Shown here: positions 15,630 through 23,869 of the stretch, piece after piece
Numbering within the stretch: position 1 is the first letter of the stretch
How the letters are laid out: each line of letters opens with the position of its first letter
NCBI RefSeq assembly: GCF_024494725.1
Contig: NZ_JANHDK010000002.1
Location: 124,001-188,000, forward strand
Source: Haloplanus ruber
Lineage (GTDB): Archaea; Halobacteriota; Halobacteria; Halobacteriales; Haloferacaceae
Direction: 5' to 3'
DNA: 64,000 nucleotides
Notes under the pieces: model-generated
The model's database searches: none
The model's input: only the letters and a program-made list of their open reading frames with translations
Told to the model about the DNA's origin: nothing
Position numbers and translations under genes: made by a program

Positions 15630-16796
15630 TCAGAGCGCGTCGATGACGGAGAAGGCGGCGAAGGCAACCCCCAGCGCGAGGACGAGCGATCCGACCCACG
15701 CTAACACCGTATAGAGCATCTTTCGGCGGCTGACGCCGCTGCCGCCGGCGGCGTAGCCGGAGCCGATAATCGCCGAGACGACGATCTCGTTGAACGAGAC
15801 AGGGATACCGAAGGCGACGGCCGCCTGCGCGATAGCAAAGGAGGGGATGAGCGCCGCGATTGACCGCCGGGGGCCGAGCGAGGAGTAGTCCTGTGCGAGC
15901 GCCTTGATCATGCGCGGGGCGCCGGTCCAAGAGCCGAGCAGGAGGCCGAACCCGCCGCCCGCGAGCACCGCGGGCAGGGGAATCGCCAGGTCGTCGAGGA
16001 GGGGAACGAGAGGGCCGATAGCGAGGCCGACCTGGCTCCCGCCGGCCGAGAAGGCGACCAGTCCGCCGAGTGTGAGCAGGAACCGCCGCTGAGTCGTCTC
16101 GGGATCGGTGACGAGGCCGCGAAAGAGGACCGCAGTCACGAGGAGCGCACAGGCGAACGCGACGACGGGCGTGCCACCGGGGACGGCCGTCCCGAGGGTG
16201 CTCGCGATGGAGCCACCCTCGCCGGGTGGGCCGAGGAGCGCGAAGTCGATGGTGGCCACGAGGGCGCCGACGAGGCCGCCAAGCGGGGCGATGGCGTAAC
16301 GTTCGGGTATCGAAGGCGACCGAAGAAGCCGAGCGGTGCCGTAGGCGACGCCGCCGCCGACAAACGGGGTGAGCACCCACAACAGCCCGATCTGTCGATA
16401 CTTCGCCCACGCTGGGTCGCCGCCGAGGGCGAGGCCGACGCCGACGACGGCGCCGGTGACGGTGAAGGCGGTAGCGATGGGATAGCCGGTGAAGACCCCG
16501 ATAGCGACGAGGATGGCCGCGGTGAGCAGGCCGACGATGGCCGCGGTGGCGGTCAGCGAGACGCCACCAATCAACTCGGTGCCGACCGCCTCCGTGACGT
16601 TCGCCCCCTGGAGGACGGCGCCGGCGAAGCCAAGCAGGCCGACGACGAACCCGGCCCGCATCACCGAGATGGCGTTTGCCCCCACCGCGGCGGCGAACGG
16701 CGTCGACCCCGAGGAGCCGGCGCCGATGGCCCACGCCATAAACAGACTCGCTATCGCGGCGACCACGAACGTCAACAGCGTTCCGGTGGCGACCAT
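15630..16796 (-). CDS. PiT-family inorganic phosphate transporter (388 aa)
   Basis: About ten membrane segments span the protein. The two PiT repeats are visible as AWAIGAGSSGSTPFAAAVGA at the N-terminus and VAFSAGGSQVGLAIGPLVPL in the second half, in the haloarchaeal form in which the canonical GxNDxxN residues are replaced by Ser/Gly. SFNEIVVSAIIGSGYAAG (about 335-352) is typical of the C-terminal repeat. The expected role is phosphate uptake coupled to a cation. No PhoU-like gene precedes it in this window. It converges with the CorC-type gene. Confidence 0.87.
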   Translation of the reverse strand: MVATGTLLTFVVAAIASLFMAWAIGAGSSGSTPFAAAVGANAISVMRAGFVVGLLGFAGAVLQGANVTEAVGTELIGGVSLTATAAIVGLLTAAILVAIGVFTGYPIATAFTVTGAVVGVGLALGGDPAWAKYRQIGLLWVLTPFVGGGVAYGTARLLRSPSIPERYAIAPLGGLVGALVATIDFALLGPPGEGGSIASTLGTAVPGGTPVVAFACALLVTAVLFRGLVTDPETTQRRFLLTLGGLVAFSAGGSQVGLAIGPLVPLLDDLAIPLPAVLAGGGFGLLLGSWTGAPRMIKALAQDYSSLGPRRSIAALIPSFAIAQAAVAFGIPVSFNEIVVSAIIGSGYAAGGSGVSRRKMLYTVLAWVGSLVLALGVAFAAFSVIDAL

Positions 16797-16855
16797 CAGT
16801 TCGTGCCGTTCTGGGAGAGGGGGGTACTAATGGGTACCGGGCGCGACCCACGGCG

Positions 16856-17017
16856 CTACCGGTATCCCTCGTCGTATCCCTCACGGAGCGAGAGGAGCGT
16901 CCGGCGGACCAGCAGGTACCCGAAGAAGACGAGCAACAGCATCAGCCCCGCCAACGCGAGGAATACCGGGTCTTCGAGGAGTCCGGAGAGCTGGAGCGTG
17001 ACGGCGGAATTCGACAT
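16856..17017 (-). CDS. Small single-pass membrane protein (53 aa)
   Basis: The 53-residue protein has one membrane helix (about 18-38, LALAGLMLLLVFFGYLLV) followed by a positively charged, then Tyr/Glu-rich tail ending YDEGYR. The ATG at 17017 is chosen over an upstream one because it removes a non-membrane extension. It lies just upstream of the phosphate transporter gene in the same direction (gap 59 nt), so it may be cotranscribed with it. The function is unknown. Confidence 0.6.
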   Translation of the reverse strand: MSNSAVTLQLSGLLEDPVFLALAGLMLLLVFFGYLLVRRTLLSLREGYDEGYR

Positions 17018-17147
17018 GAAACGAGGGTCGACCGGATCGCACAAAGCCGTTTCGCCACGTCAGACAGAGTCAAATAGGCGTTTGAGCCTACGGTGTTTAT
17101 ATCATGTCGTCAATCGTATCGATAGTTGCGTGGTCTCCCCGACCTCG

Positions 17148-17182
17148 CTTCGGCCCTCCACGCGGACACTTCGGCCCTCCAC
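17148..17182. repeat. Two 14-nt direct repeats, 21 nt apart
   Basis: CTTCGGCCCTCCAC occurs at 17148-17161 and again at 17169-17182. It lies in the 192-nt gap between two leftward genes. A TATA-like GTTTATAT (about 17095-17102) points rightward just before it, but nothing recognisable follows. Confidence 0.5.
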
Positions 17183-17209
17183 TTCGCTTTCGTTTCGTGC
17201 CAGGACCAG

Positions 17210-17773
17210 TCAGTCCTGTAGCGGCACCCGAATCCGGTCGAATACGTCGCCGTCAGGCGTACGGAGGACGCCCACCAGCCCCGACGCCGGCCGGTCGGCG
17301 TCCCGTACGACCGGCGGGAGGTCGGCGTCGACCGACCAGAGTTCGGCGTGTCCGGGGCGATTTCCGCGCGGGTCGGCGTGACTCCCGGGGTTGAGCAGGG
17401 TCGGCCCGCCGTCGTCGCCGGCGACGGTCGTCGGTCGGTGGGTGTGTCCCGAGACGACGAGGGCAGCGCCGCGTTCCCGGCCGAACAGCGAGAGCCCGGT
17501 CGCACCGCCGCGTTCGGTGTGGGTGACCGCGACCGGGACGTCGGCGTAGGTCGTCGTGGCGGCTGGCGGCAGTCGCGCGCGGACGGCCTCGGTGTCGGCG
17601 TTGCCGTGGACGGCGACCAGTCGGTCGGCGAGCGAGCGGAAGGCATCGAGGACCGCCGGCGTCGTAAAGTCGCCGGCGTGGATCACGAGGTCGGCGGCGG
17701 CGACGGCCTCCCGCGTCCGGCCGAGCAGGTGGGAGTCGTCGGTGCCGTGGGTGTCCGAACAGACGACGAGCAT
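17210..17773 (-). CDS. YfcE/MJ0936-type metallophosphoesterase (187 aa)
   Basis: This is a calcineurin-like phosphoesterase with the metal-binding motifs in order: LVVCSDTHGTDD at the N-terminus, VIHAGDFT, VHGNADTE, VTHTER and VSGHTHRPT, then LLNPGSHADPRG. The length is standard for the small YfcE/MJ0936 type, which hydrolyses phosphodiesters in vitro; the physiological substrate is unknown. The ATG at 17773 puts the first metal motif at residue 5, as usual. It is divergent from the CDF transporter gene with a 76-nt gap. Confidence 0.87.
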   Translation of the reverse strand: MLVVCSDTHGTDDSHLLGRTREAVAAADLVIHAGDFTTPAVLDAFRSLADRLVAVHGNADTEAVRARLPPAATTTYADVPVAVTHTERGGATGLSLFGRERGAALVVSGHTHRPTTVAGDDGGPTLLNPGSHADPRGNRPGHAELWSVDADLPPVVRDADRPASGLVGVLRTPDGDVFDRIRVPLQD

Positions 17774-17849
17774 GGGTCGAGCGAGGAGTCGCGCCGACAA
17801 CACGGTTGCGGTCGGAAGGTTGAATCGGGGGCCGGCCGACGGGCGTCAC

Positions 17850-18791
17850 ATGGCTGGCAGCAAGTCCGTCGTTCTCGCCGCACTGGTCGCGAACGGTGCC
17901 ATCGCGGTGCTGAAGTTCGGCGCCTTCCTGCTCACCGGGAGTCCGTCGATGCTCTCGGAGACCTACCACTCCATCTCCGATACCGGGAATCAGGTGTTTC
18001 TCCTGATCGGCATCCGATACAGCGCCAAGGACCCGAGCCGCGGTCACCCCTTCGGCTACGGAAAGGCGCAGTTTTTCTATAGCTTCCTGGTGTCGGTCCT
18101 GCTGTTCGGCATCGCGGGGTGGGAGAGCCTGAAACACGGCTACGACGCCATCCGACACGGCCACCAGGTCGCGCCCGGAACGGTGACGGTGGCGAGTGTT
18201 ACCTTCGATACCGTCTACGTGAGCGTCGCCGTCCTCCTCGGTGCCATCGCCTTCGAATCATACGCGTTCATAAAGGCACACGCCGAACTCCGGAGCCAGA
18301 TGGCGGAGTACGGCTGGACGGGGATGGTTGAGGCGTTCCGGTCGACGAGCGACGTGACGACACTCACCGCCTTCACCGAGGACGCCATCGCCCTCGGGGG
18401 GGCTGTGCTGGCGCTCGCCGGCATCGTCCTCTCGCGGGTGACGGGCAACCACATCTACGACGCCGTCTCCGCGGCGCTCATCGGCCTCCTCCTGATGGGG
18501 TTCGCGCTCGCACTGGCGTGGGAGAACAAGCGCCTTCTCCTCGGCGAGAGCGTCCCCGCGAACTTGGATGAAGACCTCCAGTCGCTCATCCGCGACCATC
18601 CGGGCGTAACACACGTCGACCAGTTCCGGACGATGTTCGTCGGGCCGGACGACATCCTCGTCGCCGCCGACGTGAGCTTCGCTGACGACCTCGATACGGC
18701 GGCCCTCGATGAGGATATCGGCCTGATCGAGTCGAAGCTCCGAGAGCGCGACGAACGGGTGACGTTCGTCTACGTCGAGCCGGAACTGTAG
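17850..18791 (+). CDS. Cation diffusion facilitator transporter (313 aa)
   Basis: This is a CDF-family divalent metal/proton antiporter. Six membrane segments are visible; TM2 carries the metal-site motif HSISDTGNQ (His/Asp pattern) and TM5 carries FTEDAIALGG where HxxxD is found in classical CDFs, as in the SLC30A9-like branch. The cytoplasmic C-terminal domain (about 225-313) is present and ends at YVEPEL. Intracellular loops contain DPSRGHPFGYGKAQFFYS, a family signature. The start at 17850 is 28 nt after a weak TATA-like element. The metal cannot be told from sequence; zinc, manganese and iron are all possible in the family. Confidence 0.88.
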   Translation: MAGSKSVVLAALVANGAIAVLKFGAFLLTGSPSMLSETYHSISDTGNQVFLLIGIRYSAKDPSRGHPFGYGKAQFFYSFLVSVLLFGIAGWESLKHGYDAIRHGHQVAPGTVTVASVTFDTVYVSVAVLLGAIAFESYAFIKAHAELRSQMAEYGWTGMVEAFRSTSDVTTLTAFTEDAIALGGAVLALAGIVLSRVTGNHIYDAVSAALIGLLLMGFALALAWENKRLLLGESVPANLDEDLQSLIRDHPGVTHVDQFRTMFVGPDDILVAADVSFADDLDTAALDEDIGLIESKLRERDERVTFVYVEPEL

Positions 18792-18796
18792 CGGCG

Positions 18797-19825
18797 CTAG
18801 GCGGCCGACGCGACGGCGTCTTCGATCCGGTCGAGCGCCCGCGAAACGTCCGTCCGGTCGACGTCCAGATGCGTACAGAAGCGGACGGTCGTCCCGCCGA
18901 ACGGAACGGCACCCACGTCGTGGGCCGCACAGGCGTCGACGAACGCCGCGTCGTCGAGGCCGGTCCCCCCGACGTCGGCGACGACGATGTTGGTGTCGGG
19001 AGTCGGCGCCGACACACCGTCGAGAGCATCGAGACCGGCAGCGAGGCGCTCGGCGTTTGCGTGGTCGGTCGCGAGACGGTCGCGATTCGACAGCGCCTCC
19101 AAGCCGGGGGCGGCGACGATTCCCGCCTGTCGCATCCCGCCGCCGTGACGTTTCCGCTCTCGGCGTGCCGCCTCCACGAACGCCTCACTCCCGGCGAGCA
19201 TCGACCCGACCGGCGCGCCCAGCCCCTTCGAGAGACAGAAGAGCACGGAGTCGACGGGCGCGACCATCGCGGCCGGGTCGACATCGAGGGCGACGCAGGC
19301 GTTGAACAGGCGGGCGCCGTCGAGGTGGACCGGAACGCCGTTGTCGGCGGCGGCAGCGGCCGTCTCGCGGACGCGCTCGGCAGGGACGGCCACGCCACCG
19401 CGGGCGTTGTGCGTGTTCTCCAGCCAGCAGAGGGCGGTCCCCGGACGGTGGAGGTCACGGTCGTGGCAGCCGGCGTGTACCTGCCCCGGCGAGGGGACAG
19501 CCCGGTCGCCGGCGTCGACGGTCCGGGTCTGGAGTCCGGCGTTCGTCGCGAGACCACCGAGTTCCCAGCGGACGACGTGGGCCTCGCTGTCGACGAGGAC
19601 CTCGCCACCGGGGTCGGCGTGGACCGCGGCCGCGATCTGATTTCCCATCGTTCCCGTCGGGACGAACAGGGCGGCCTCACAGCCCACGAGGTCGGCCGCC
19701 CGCCGTTCAAGTTCGTTCACCGTCGGGTCGTCGCGATAGACGTCGTCCCCGACCGCGGCGTCGCGGGCCGCGTCGCGCATCGCGTCAGAAGGCGCCGTCA
19801 CCGTGTCTGAACGCAGGTCGATCAC
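18797..19825 (-). CDS. Low-specificity L-threonine aldolase / beta-eliminating lyase family (342 aa)
   Basis: This is a PLP-dependent fold-type I enzyme. The N-terminus VIDLRSDTVTAPSDAM and GDDVYRDDPTVNELE are typical of threonine aldolases, which split threonine to glycine and acetaldehyde. The PLP lysine is in FCLSKGLGAPVGSML; the cofactor Asp is in VHLDGARLFNA. A GTG at 19825 is the start, since the conserved IDLRSDT begins immediately and the upstream in-frame sequence is Arg-rich and not family-like. It converges with the CDF gene, leaving 5 nt. Related aromatic lyases share the fold, so the substrate is inferred. Confidence 0.88.
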   Translation of the reverse strand: MIDLRSDTVTAPSDAMRDAARDAAVGDDVYRDDPTVNELERRAADLVGCEAALFVPTGTMGNQIAAAVHADPGGEVLVDSEAHVVRWELGGLATNAGLQTRTVDAGDRAVPSPGQVHAGCHDRDLHRPGTALCWLENTHNARGGVAVPAERVRETAAAAADNGVPVHLDGARLFNACVALDVDPAAMVAPVDSVLFCLSKGLGAPVGSMLAGSEAFVEAARRERKRHGGGMRQAGIVAAPGLEALSNRDRLATDHANAERLAAGLDALDGVSAPTPDTNIVVADVGGTGLDDAAFVDACAAHDVGAVPFGGTTVRFCTHLDVDRTDVSRALDRIEDAVASAA

Positions 19826-19887
19826 GGATCGACTCCGTGGCCCGCGGTAAAAAGCGTAGGGTCGGCGGCCCCGAAGTCGTACGGGGG

Positions 19888-20193
19888 CTACGCGTCCGCC
19901 CGGGGCGATAGGACGATCAGCGCGACGCTCGGCTCGACGGCCCGGGGTTCGATGTCCCGTTCGCCCTCGAAGCGGGCGACCTCGCCCGCCGTCATCTCGT
20001 GGCTCTGGTCGTCGAGGCACAACTCGATCCGTCCCTCGACCAGATAGAGGACGATGTCGCGCCCGGGATGAGAGTGGGCCGGGACCGATTCGTCCGCATC
20101 GAGTGAGAGTCTGACCGTCTTCGGCTCGCGGTCGGGAAACACGTTCGCGTGGGGCTGTCCGTCCAGTTCTTGGAGGTCGTGGATCGTGGTCAT
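19888..20193 (-). CDS. Small cupin-domain protein (101 aa)
   Basis: This is a single beta-barrel domain. Metal-type cupin motif 1 is partly visible as VPAHSHPGRDIVLYLVEGRI; motif 2 is less conserved (EMTAGEVARFEGER). The two His residues in HSHP could bind a metal. Small cupins are often sensors or isomerases, and nothing here points to one reaction. The ATG at 20193 gives MTTIHDLQEL and fits the usual length. The neighbours are the threonine aldolase downstream and a divergent DUF2249 gene. Confidence 0.78.
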   Translation of the reverse strand: MTTIHDLQELDGQPHANVFPDREPKTVRLSLDADESVPAHSHPGRDIVLYLVEGRIELCLDDQSHEMTAGEVARFEGERDIEPRAVEPSVALIVLSPRADA

Positions 20194-20491
20194 GAGGTGT
20201 GGGTGACAGATCGTCGGTGTCCGTCGACTTGCGGGTCGTGCGTGCCGCCGGTCGGAGAGACGTGAGCCGGGGTCCGGAGTGGGCCGGTCGCCGGCGCGAC
20301 GCTGACAGGTGGGCGTGCGGTCGGCCGCCCGGCGGTCGGCGGTGATCCGTGCTCTGACTCGGAGGCCATACCCTACCGTTGGTCGCGCCAGTGGGAAAGT
20401 CCCCTGCCGAACCGGTTCGTGGCGGGTGAAGAATGGACGGTCGAACGTCATCGGGAGAACGTATAGTCCGGGCCGTCCCCTACGGGGCGGC

Positions 20492-20728
20492 ATGAGTTCG
20501 AACCGGGCGGACAGGGGCAGCGAGCGACTGGACGCCCGCGAAATCGAGGGAAACCCCTTCGACGACATCACGGCCGCCTTGGTGGAACTAGCCGAGGGCG
20601 AATCGCTCCTGCTGGTGAGCGGGTTCGAGCCGACACCGCTGTACGACGTGTTGGAACGGCGGGGCTTCGGGTACGAGACGACGCGTCGGTCCCCGACGGA
20701 GTGGCACGTCAAGATCACACGCGCCTGA
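20492..20728 (+). CDS. DUF2249-domain protein (78 aa)
   Basis: The core LDAREIEGNPFDDITAALVE, followed by ESLLLVSGFEPTPLYDVLERRGF and a final YETTRRSPTEWHVKITR, matches the DUF2249 (SirA/TusA-like fold) pattern of a two-layer alpha/beta protein. Haloarchaea often carry several of these, in some cases next to denitrification genes; no such genes are here. The start is supported by a TATA-like CGTATAGT about 30 nt upstream. The biochemical role is unknown. Confidence 0.75.
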   Translation: MSSNRADRGSERLDAREIEGNPFDDITAALVELAEGESLLLVSGFEPTPLYDVLERRGFGYETTRRSPTEWHVKITRA

Positions 20729-20832
20729 CGTGGCGGTACCCGGGGAAGACAGCCCTCGCGGTCGCTTGCCCGGCGGTCGCCGCCTTCAGGGTGCGCCGGT
20801 CGATCCTCCCGCCGGCCGCTGAATCAAGGCAG

Positions 20833-20967
20833 TCACACGACGGTAAAGAGCAGGAAGGGAAGAACGAAAAGGAGGACGAACAGGGCAAACAGCCCGAGAC
20901 CGTAACTGGCGGCCGTGGCGACGCCCGCGATCCAAGCGGGGTGGTCGAACCCATCGAGTGCAGCCAT
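20833..20967 (-). CDS. Very small membrane protein divergent from the Fe-S oxidoreductase (44 aa)
   Basis: An ATG at 20967 opens a 44-codon frame: an N-terminal MAALDGFDHPAWIAGVATAA, then one long hydrophobic helix (GLGLFALFVLLFVLPFLLF) ending TVV. A TATA-like CTACTATGTC lies about 28 nt upstream (20991-21000), the correct distance for a leaderless start. It faces the Fe-S oxidoreductase gene across an 88-nt gap. Composition, single start and promoter placement argue that it is real; a role as a subunit or assembly partner of the membrane oxidoreductase is only a guess. Confidence 0.6.
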   Translation of the reverse strand: MAALDGFDHPAWIAGVATAASYGLGLFALFVLLFVLPFLLFTVV

Positions 20968-21055
20968 CGTGGAGCGGTACGGCTACCGGAGACATAGTAG
21001 TGGCGTCGGCCACGGCCGTGCCAACCTTTATCCCGGGATTCGAGAACGTCACTAC

Positions 21056-23197
21056 ATGGCCGTCCAAGGGACCGTGACCAGACCGACGTTCTGGGGCATC
21101 GGGCATGTCGGGGAGATCGCCTTCTATCTGCTCTCGGCCGTCGCCATTTTGACGTTCGCGTACGGCGTCTACCGGCGAGTCGAGCGCTACACCACCGGAC
21201 AAGAGGAACGGATCGACCGCCTCGACGACCTGCCAAACCGCGTCGTCGACGCGACGCGGACCGTCCTCTCGAACCGGACGCTCCTCGACCGCGACGTCGT
21301 CGGCGGGGTCATGCACGCGTTCATCATGTGGGGATTTCTCACACTCTTGATCGGGACGACGATCCTGGCCATCGACATCGACGTCTACCGACCCATTACC
21401 GGCGCCCTCGGGGCGGAGTCGTCCTTCTTCGTCGGCGACTTCTACCTGTCGTACTCGCTGGTGATGGACGCGATGGGACTCCTGTTCGTCGTCGGCCTCG
21501 GAATCGCGCTCTACCGACGGTACGCCGCCCGGAAGTGGCGGCTCCAAGGGAAACACACGGGACTGGAGGACGACCTCTTCGTCTGGGCGCTCTTTCTGCT
21601 CGGTGTCGGCGGCTACCTCACCGAGGGGGTTCGCATCCTCGGCACCGGGTTTCCCTCGTTCGAGACGGTGAGCTTCGTCGGCTGGTTCGTCGCGGACGTA
21701 CTGGCGGTGGCAGGGCTGAGTGCGGCGACGGCGGAGGCAATCTACCCCGTGGTCTGGTGGGCCCACTCGCTGCTTGCGCTGGCGTTCGTCGCCGCCATCC
21801 CGTACGGCAAGCCGTTCCACATGCTCTCGTCGTACGCCAACGTCGTGACCCGTGACGAGGACGCGGGCGCCCGCCTCCCCGGGATTCCGGCCGACCTCGA
21901 CGCCGACACCGGCGCCGAAGCCGTCGAGGACTTCACCTGGAAGGAGTTGCTCGATCAGGACGCCTGCACCAACTGTGGCCGATGTTCGGAGGCCTGTCCG
22001 GCCGAATCCGTGGGCCGGCCGCTCGATCCGCGGGACGTGATCCTCGATCTGAAGACGTACCGCGAGCGACTGGACGCGGGCGAGACCGAAGCGGTCGACA
22101 TCGTCGCCGACGGTGGGACGAGCGTCATCGACGCCGGGACGATGGAGTCCTGTATGGCGTGTATGGCCTGCATGGACGCCTGCCCGGTCGAGATCGAACA
22201 CCTGAGTTCGTTCACGCGTATGAACCGACAGCTCACCGATCAGGGTGACGTCGGTTCGAACGTGCAAGACGTGTTCGACAACGTCATGCGGAAGGGCAAC
22301 ACCTTCGGGGAGCGCCCCGAGGCACGCGGTGACTGGACCGACGACCTCGAGTTCGAGGTTGCGGACGCCCGCGAGACCGACGTGGAGTATCTCTGGTACG
22401 TGGGCGACTACCCGAGCTACGACGAGCGAAACAAGCGGGTGGCCCGGTCGCTGGCACGACTCCTCGAACGCGCCGACGTCGAGTACGGCATCCTCTTCGA
22501 GGACGAGAAATACGACGGCAACGACGTCCGCCGACTGGGCGAGGAGTTCCTCTACGTCGACCTCGCCGGTCACCACGTCGAGCAGTTCGAGGCGGTCGAC
22601 CCCGAGGCCATCGTCTGTACCGACCCCCACTCGTACAACACCTTCGTGAACGAATATCCCGAAATCGAGTACGCCGAGTTCGCGGACGATCCGCTGATGG
22701 GGTTCGACTACGACGGCGAGTGGAACGCGGACGGGGCGGTGGAGGTGCTCCACTGGACGCAGGCGGTCGAGGAGTTGGTCGCCGACGGTGCGCTCGACCT
22801 CTCGGGGGACGAACTCGACTACACCGTCACGTACCACGATCCGTGTCACCTCGGCCGGTACAACGACGAGTACGAGGCGCCGCGCGAACTCATCCGGGCG
22901 ACGGGAGCGACCCTCGCGGAGATGCCCCGGAACCGCGCGGACGCCTTCTGCTGTGGGGGTGGTGGCGGCGGCCTCTGGATGGATCACGACGAGGAGACCA
23001 AGCCGAGCGAGGAGCGGATGCGCGAGGCACTGGAGGACACGGACGGCGACGTCGAGAAGTTCGTCGTCGCCTGTCCGATGTGCATGACGATGTACGAGGA
23101 CGGCCGCAAGACCGGGGGCTACGAGGACGACATCGAAATCGTCGACGTCGCGGAACTGCTCGTCGAAGCCGTCGAGGGCGGAAACGCTTCCAGTTAG
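21056..23197 (+). CDS. HdrD/GlpC-like membrane Fe-S oxidoreductase with cytochrome-b-like N-terminus (713 aa)
   Basis: The N-terminal 260 residues contain five to six membrane helices with His residues (VMHAFIMWGF, WWAHSLLALAF, KPFHML), like the haem-b subunit of nitrate reductase/HdrE. Two 4Fe-4S motifs follow: CTNCGRCSEACP (about 303) and CMACMACMDACP (about 365). The C-terminal part has CCG-type cysteine domains: VCTDPHSYNTF, YHDPCHLGRY and FCCGGGGGG, then VACPMCMTMY. The layout is a fused HdrE-HdrD, expected to carry electrons between a quinone and a dithiol or flavoprotein; the partner is unknown. The ATG at 21056 follows a TATA (CCTTTATCC) at about -30. Confidence 0.88.
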   Translation: MAVQGTVTRPTFWGIGHVGEIAFYLLSAVAILTFAYGVYRRVERYTTGQEERIDRLDDLPNRVVDATRTVLSNRTLLDRDVVGGVMHAFIMWGFLTLLIGTTILAIDIDVYRPITGALGAESSFFVGDFYLSYSLVMDAMGLLFVVGLGIALYRRYAARKWRLQGKHTGLEDDLFVWALFLLGVGGYLTEGVRILGTGFPSFETVSFVGWFVADVLAVAGLSAATAEAIYPVVWWAHSLLALAFVAAIPYGKPFHMLSSYANVVTRDEDAGARLPGIPADLDADTGAEAVEDFTWKELLDQDACTNCGRCSEACPAESVGRPLDPRDVILDLKTYRERLDAGETEAVDIVADGGTSVIDAGTMESCMACMACMDACPVEIEHLSSFTRMNRQLTDQGDVGSNVQDVFDNVMRKGNTFGERPEARGDWTDDLEFEVADARETDVEYLWYVGDYPSYDERNKRVARSLARLLERADVEYGILFEDEKYDGNDVRRLGEEFLYVDLAGHHVEQFEAVDPEAIVCTDPHSYNTFVNEYPEIEYAEFADDPLMGFDYDGEWNADGAVEVLHWTQAVEELVADGALDLSGDELDYTVTYHDPCHLGRYNDEYEAPRELIRATGATLAEMPRNRADAFCCGGGGGGLWMDHDEETKPSEERMREALEDTDGDVEKFVVACPMCMTMYEDGRKTGGYEDDIEIVDVAELLVEAVEGGNASS

Positions 23198-23760
23198 CGG
23201 TCCGCGTGTTCCAGTGCCCGGTGGCGCGCGTCGTCGGCCTGGGCGTCGATTCTCGCAGCCCGTTCCTCGATTCCCGCGACGAACACGGGGTCCGCGACCC
23301 ACGACAGGTTGTGCCGGGCGGTGCGAAGCGACGCCCGGAGCGCCGCGTCGATCAACAAGACGCCGGTTGCGGCGTCGGCAACGGTGGGAGGGGTTCCTCG
23401 CTCCGTGGCCTCGACGACCAGTTCGAGGGCGGTCAGACACGCCGCGGCCGTCGTGAGCGGGACGCCGACAGCCCGCTTGCGGCCCGCCTCGCTTGGGTTG
23501 CCGTCCGACGCGAACAGGTCGTCGACGACGGACGCGTCCGCCGCGGCGAGATCGGTGAGGTGATCGCGCGTGATGCGAAGGTCGGCGCGCACGTCGGCCA
23601 GTGTGCCCGCCTCGTTCCCGTCGGTGTGGAGGCAGACCATCTCACACAACGCGGTCCCGAGGGCGCCGGTGACGGCGGCGGCGGTGCCGCCAGCGGGGGC
23701 GGCGCTCGCGGACGCGACGTCGTCGAGCAGGCGGCCGAGCGCTCGCGTGTCGTCGGTCAC
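23194..23760 (-). CDS. Cyclodeaminase/cyclohydrolase-family protein (FTCD C-terminal fold, 188 aa)
   Basis: This is an all-helical protein of the formiminotransferase-cyclodeaminase / methenyl-THF cyclohydrolase (FchA) family. The signature SAAPAGGTAAAVTGALGTAL (about 19-38) lines the folate-binding cleft, and the central VGVPLTTAAACLTALELV and ASLRTARHNLSWVADP segments also match. The expected role is one-carbon folate metabolism, but the substrate is inferred. The GTG at 23760 gives the usual N-terminus VTDDTRALGRLLDDV. Its TAA overlaps the convergent oxidoreductase stop by 4 nt. Confidence 0.83.
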   Translation of the reverse strand: MTDDTRALGRLLDDVASASAAPAGGTAAAVTGALGTALCEMVCLHTDGNEAGTLADVRADLRITRDHLTDLAAADASVVDDLFASDGNPSEAGRKRAVGVPLTTAAACLTALELVVEATERGTPPTVADAATGVLLIDAALRASLRTARHNLSWVADPVFVAGIEERAARIDAQADDARHRALEHADR

Positions 23761-23869
23761 TGTCGCTCGGTTCGCGCCTCGGGAGCAAAGGGATTCGCGT
23801 GGGCGGACGTGACGCGGCGGCGCGGGCAGACTCCGAAAGGCTTTGCCGCCCGCGACGGAACGGCCGTGC

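Noticed and set aside
20786-23440. 884-codon frame antisense to the Fe-S oxidoreductase
   Set aside because: The opposite strand encodes a clear Fe-S protein with all motifs; the antisense product has no recognisable domain.
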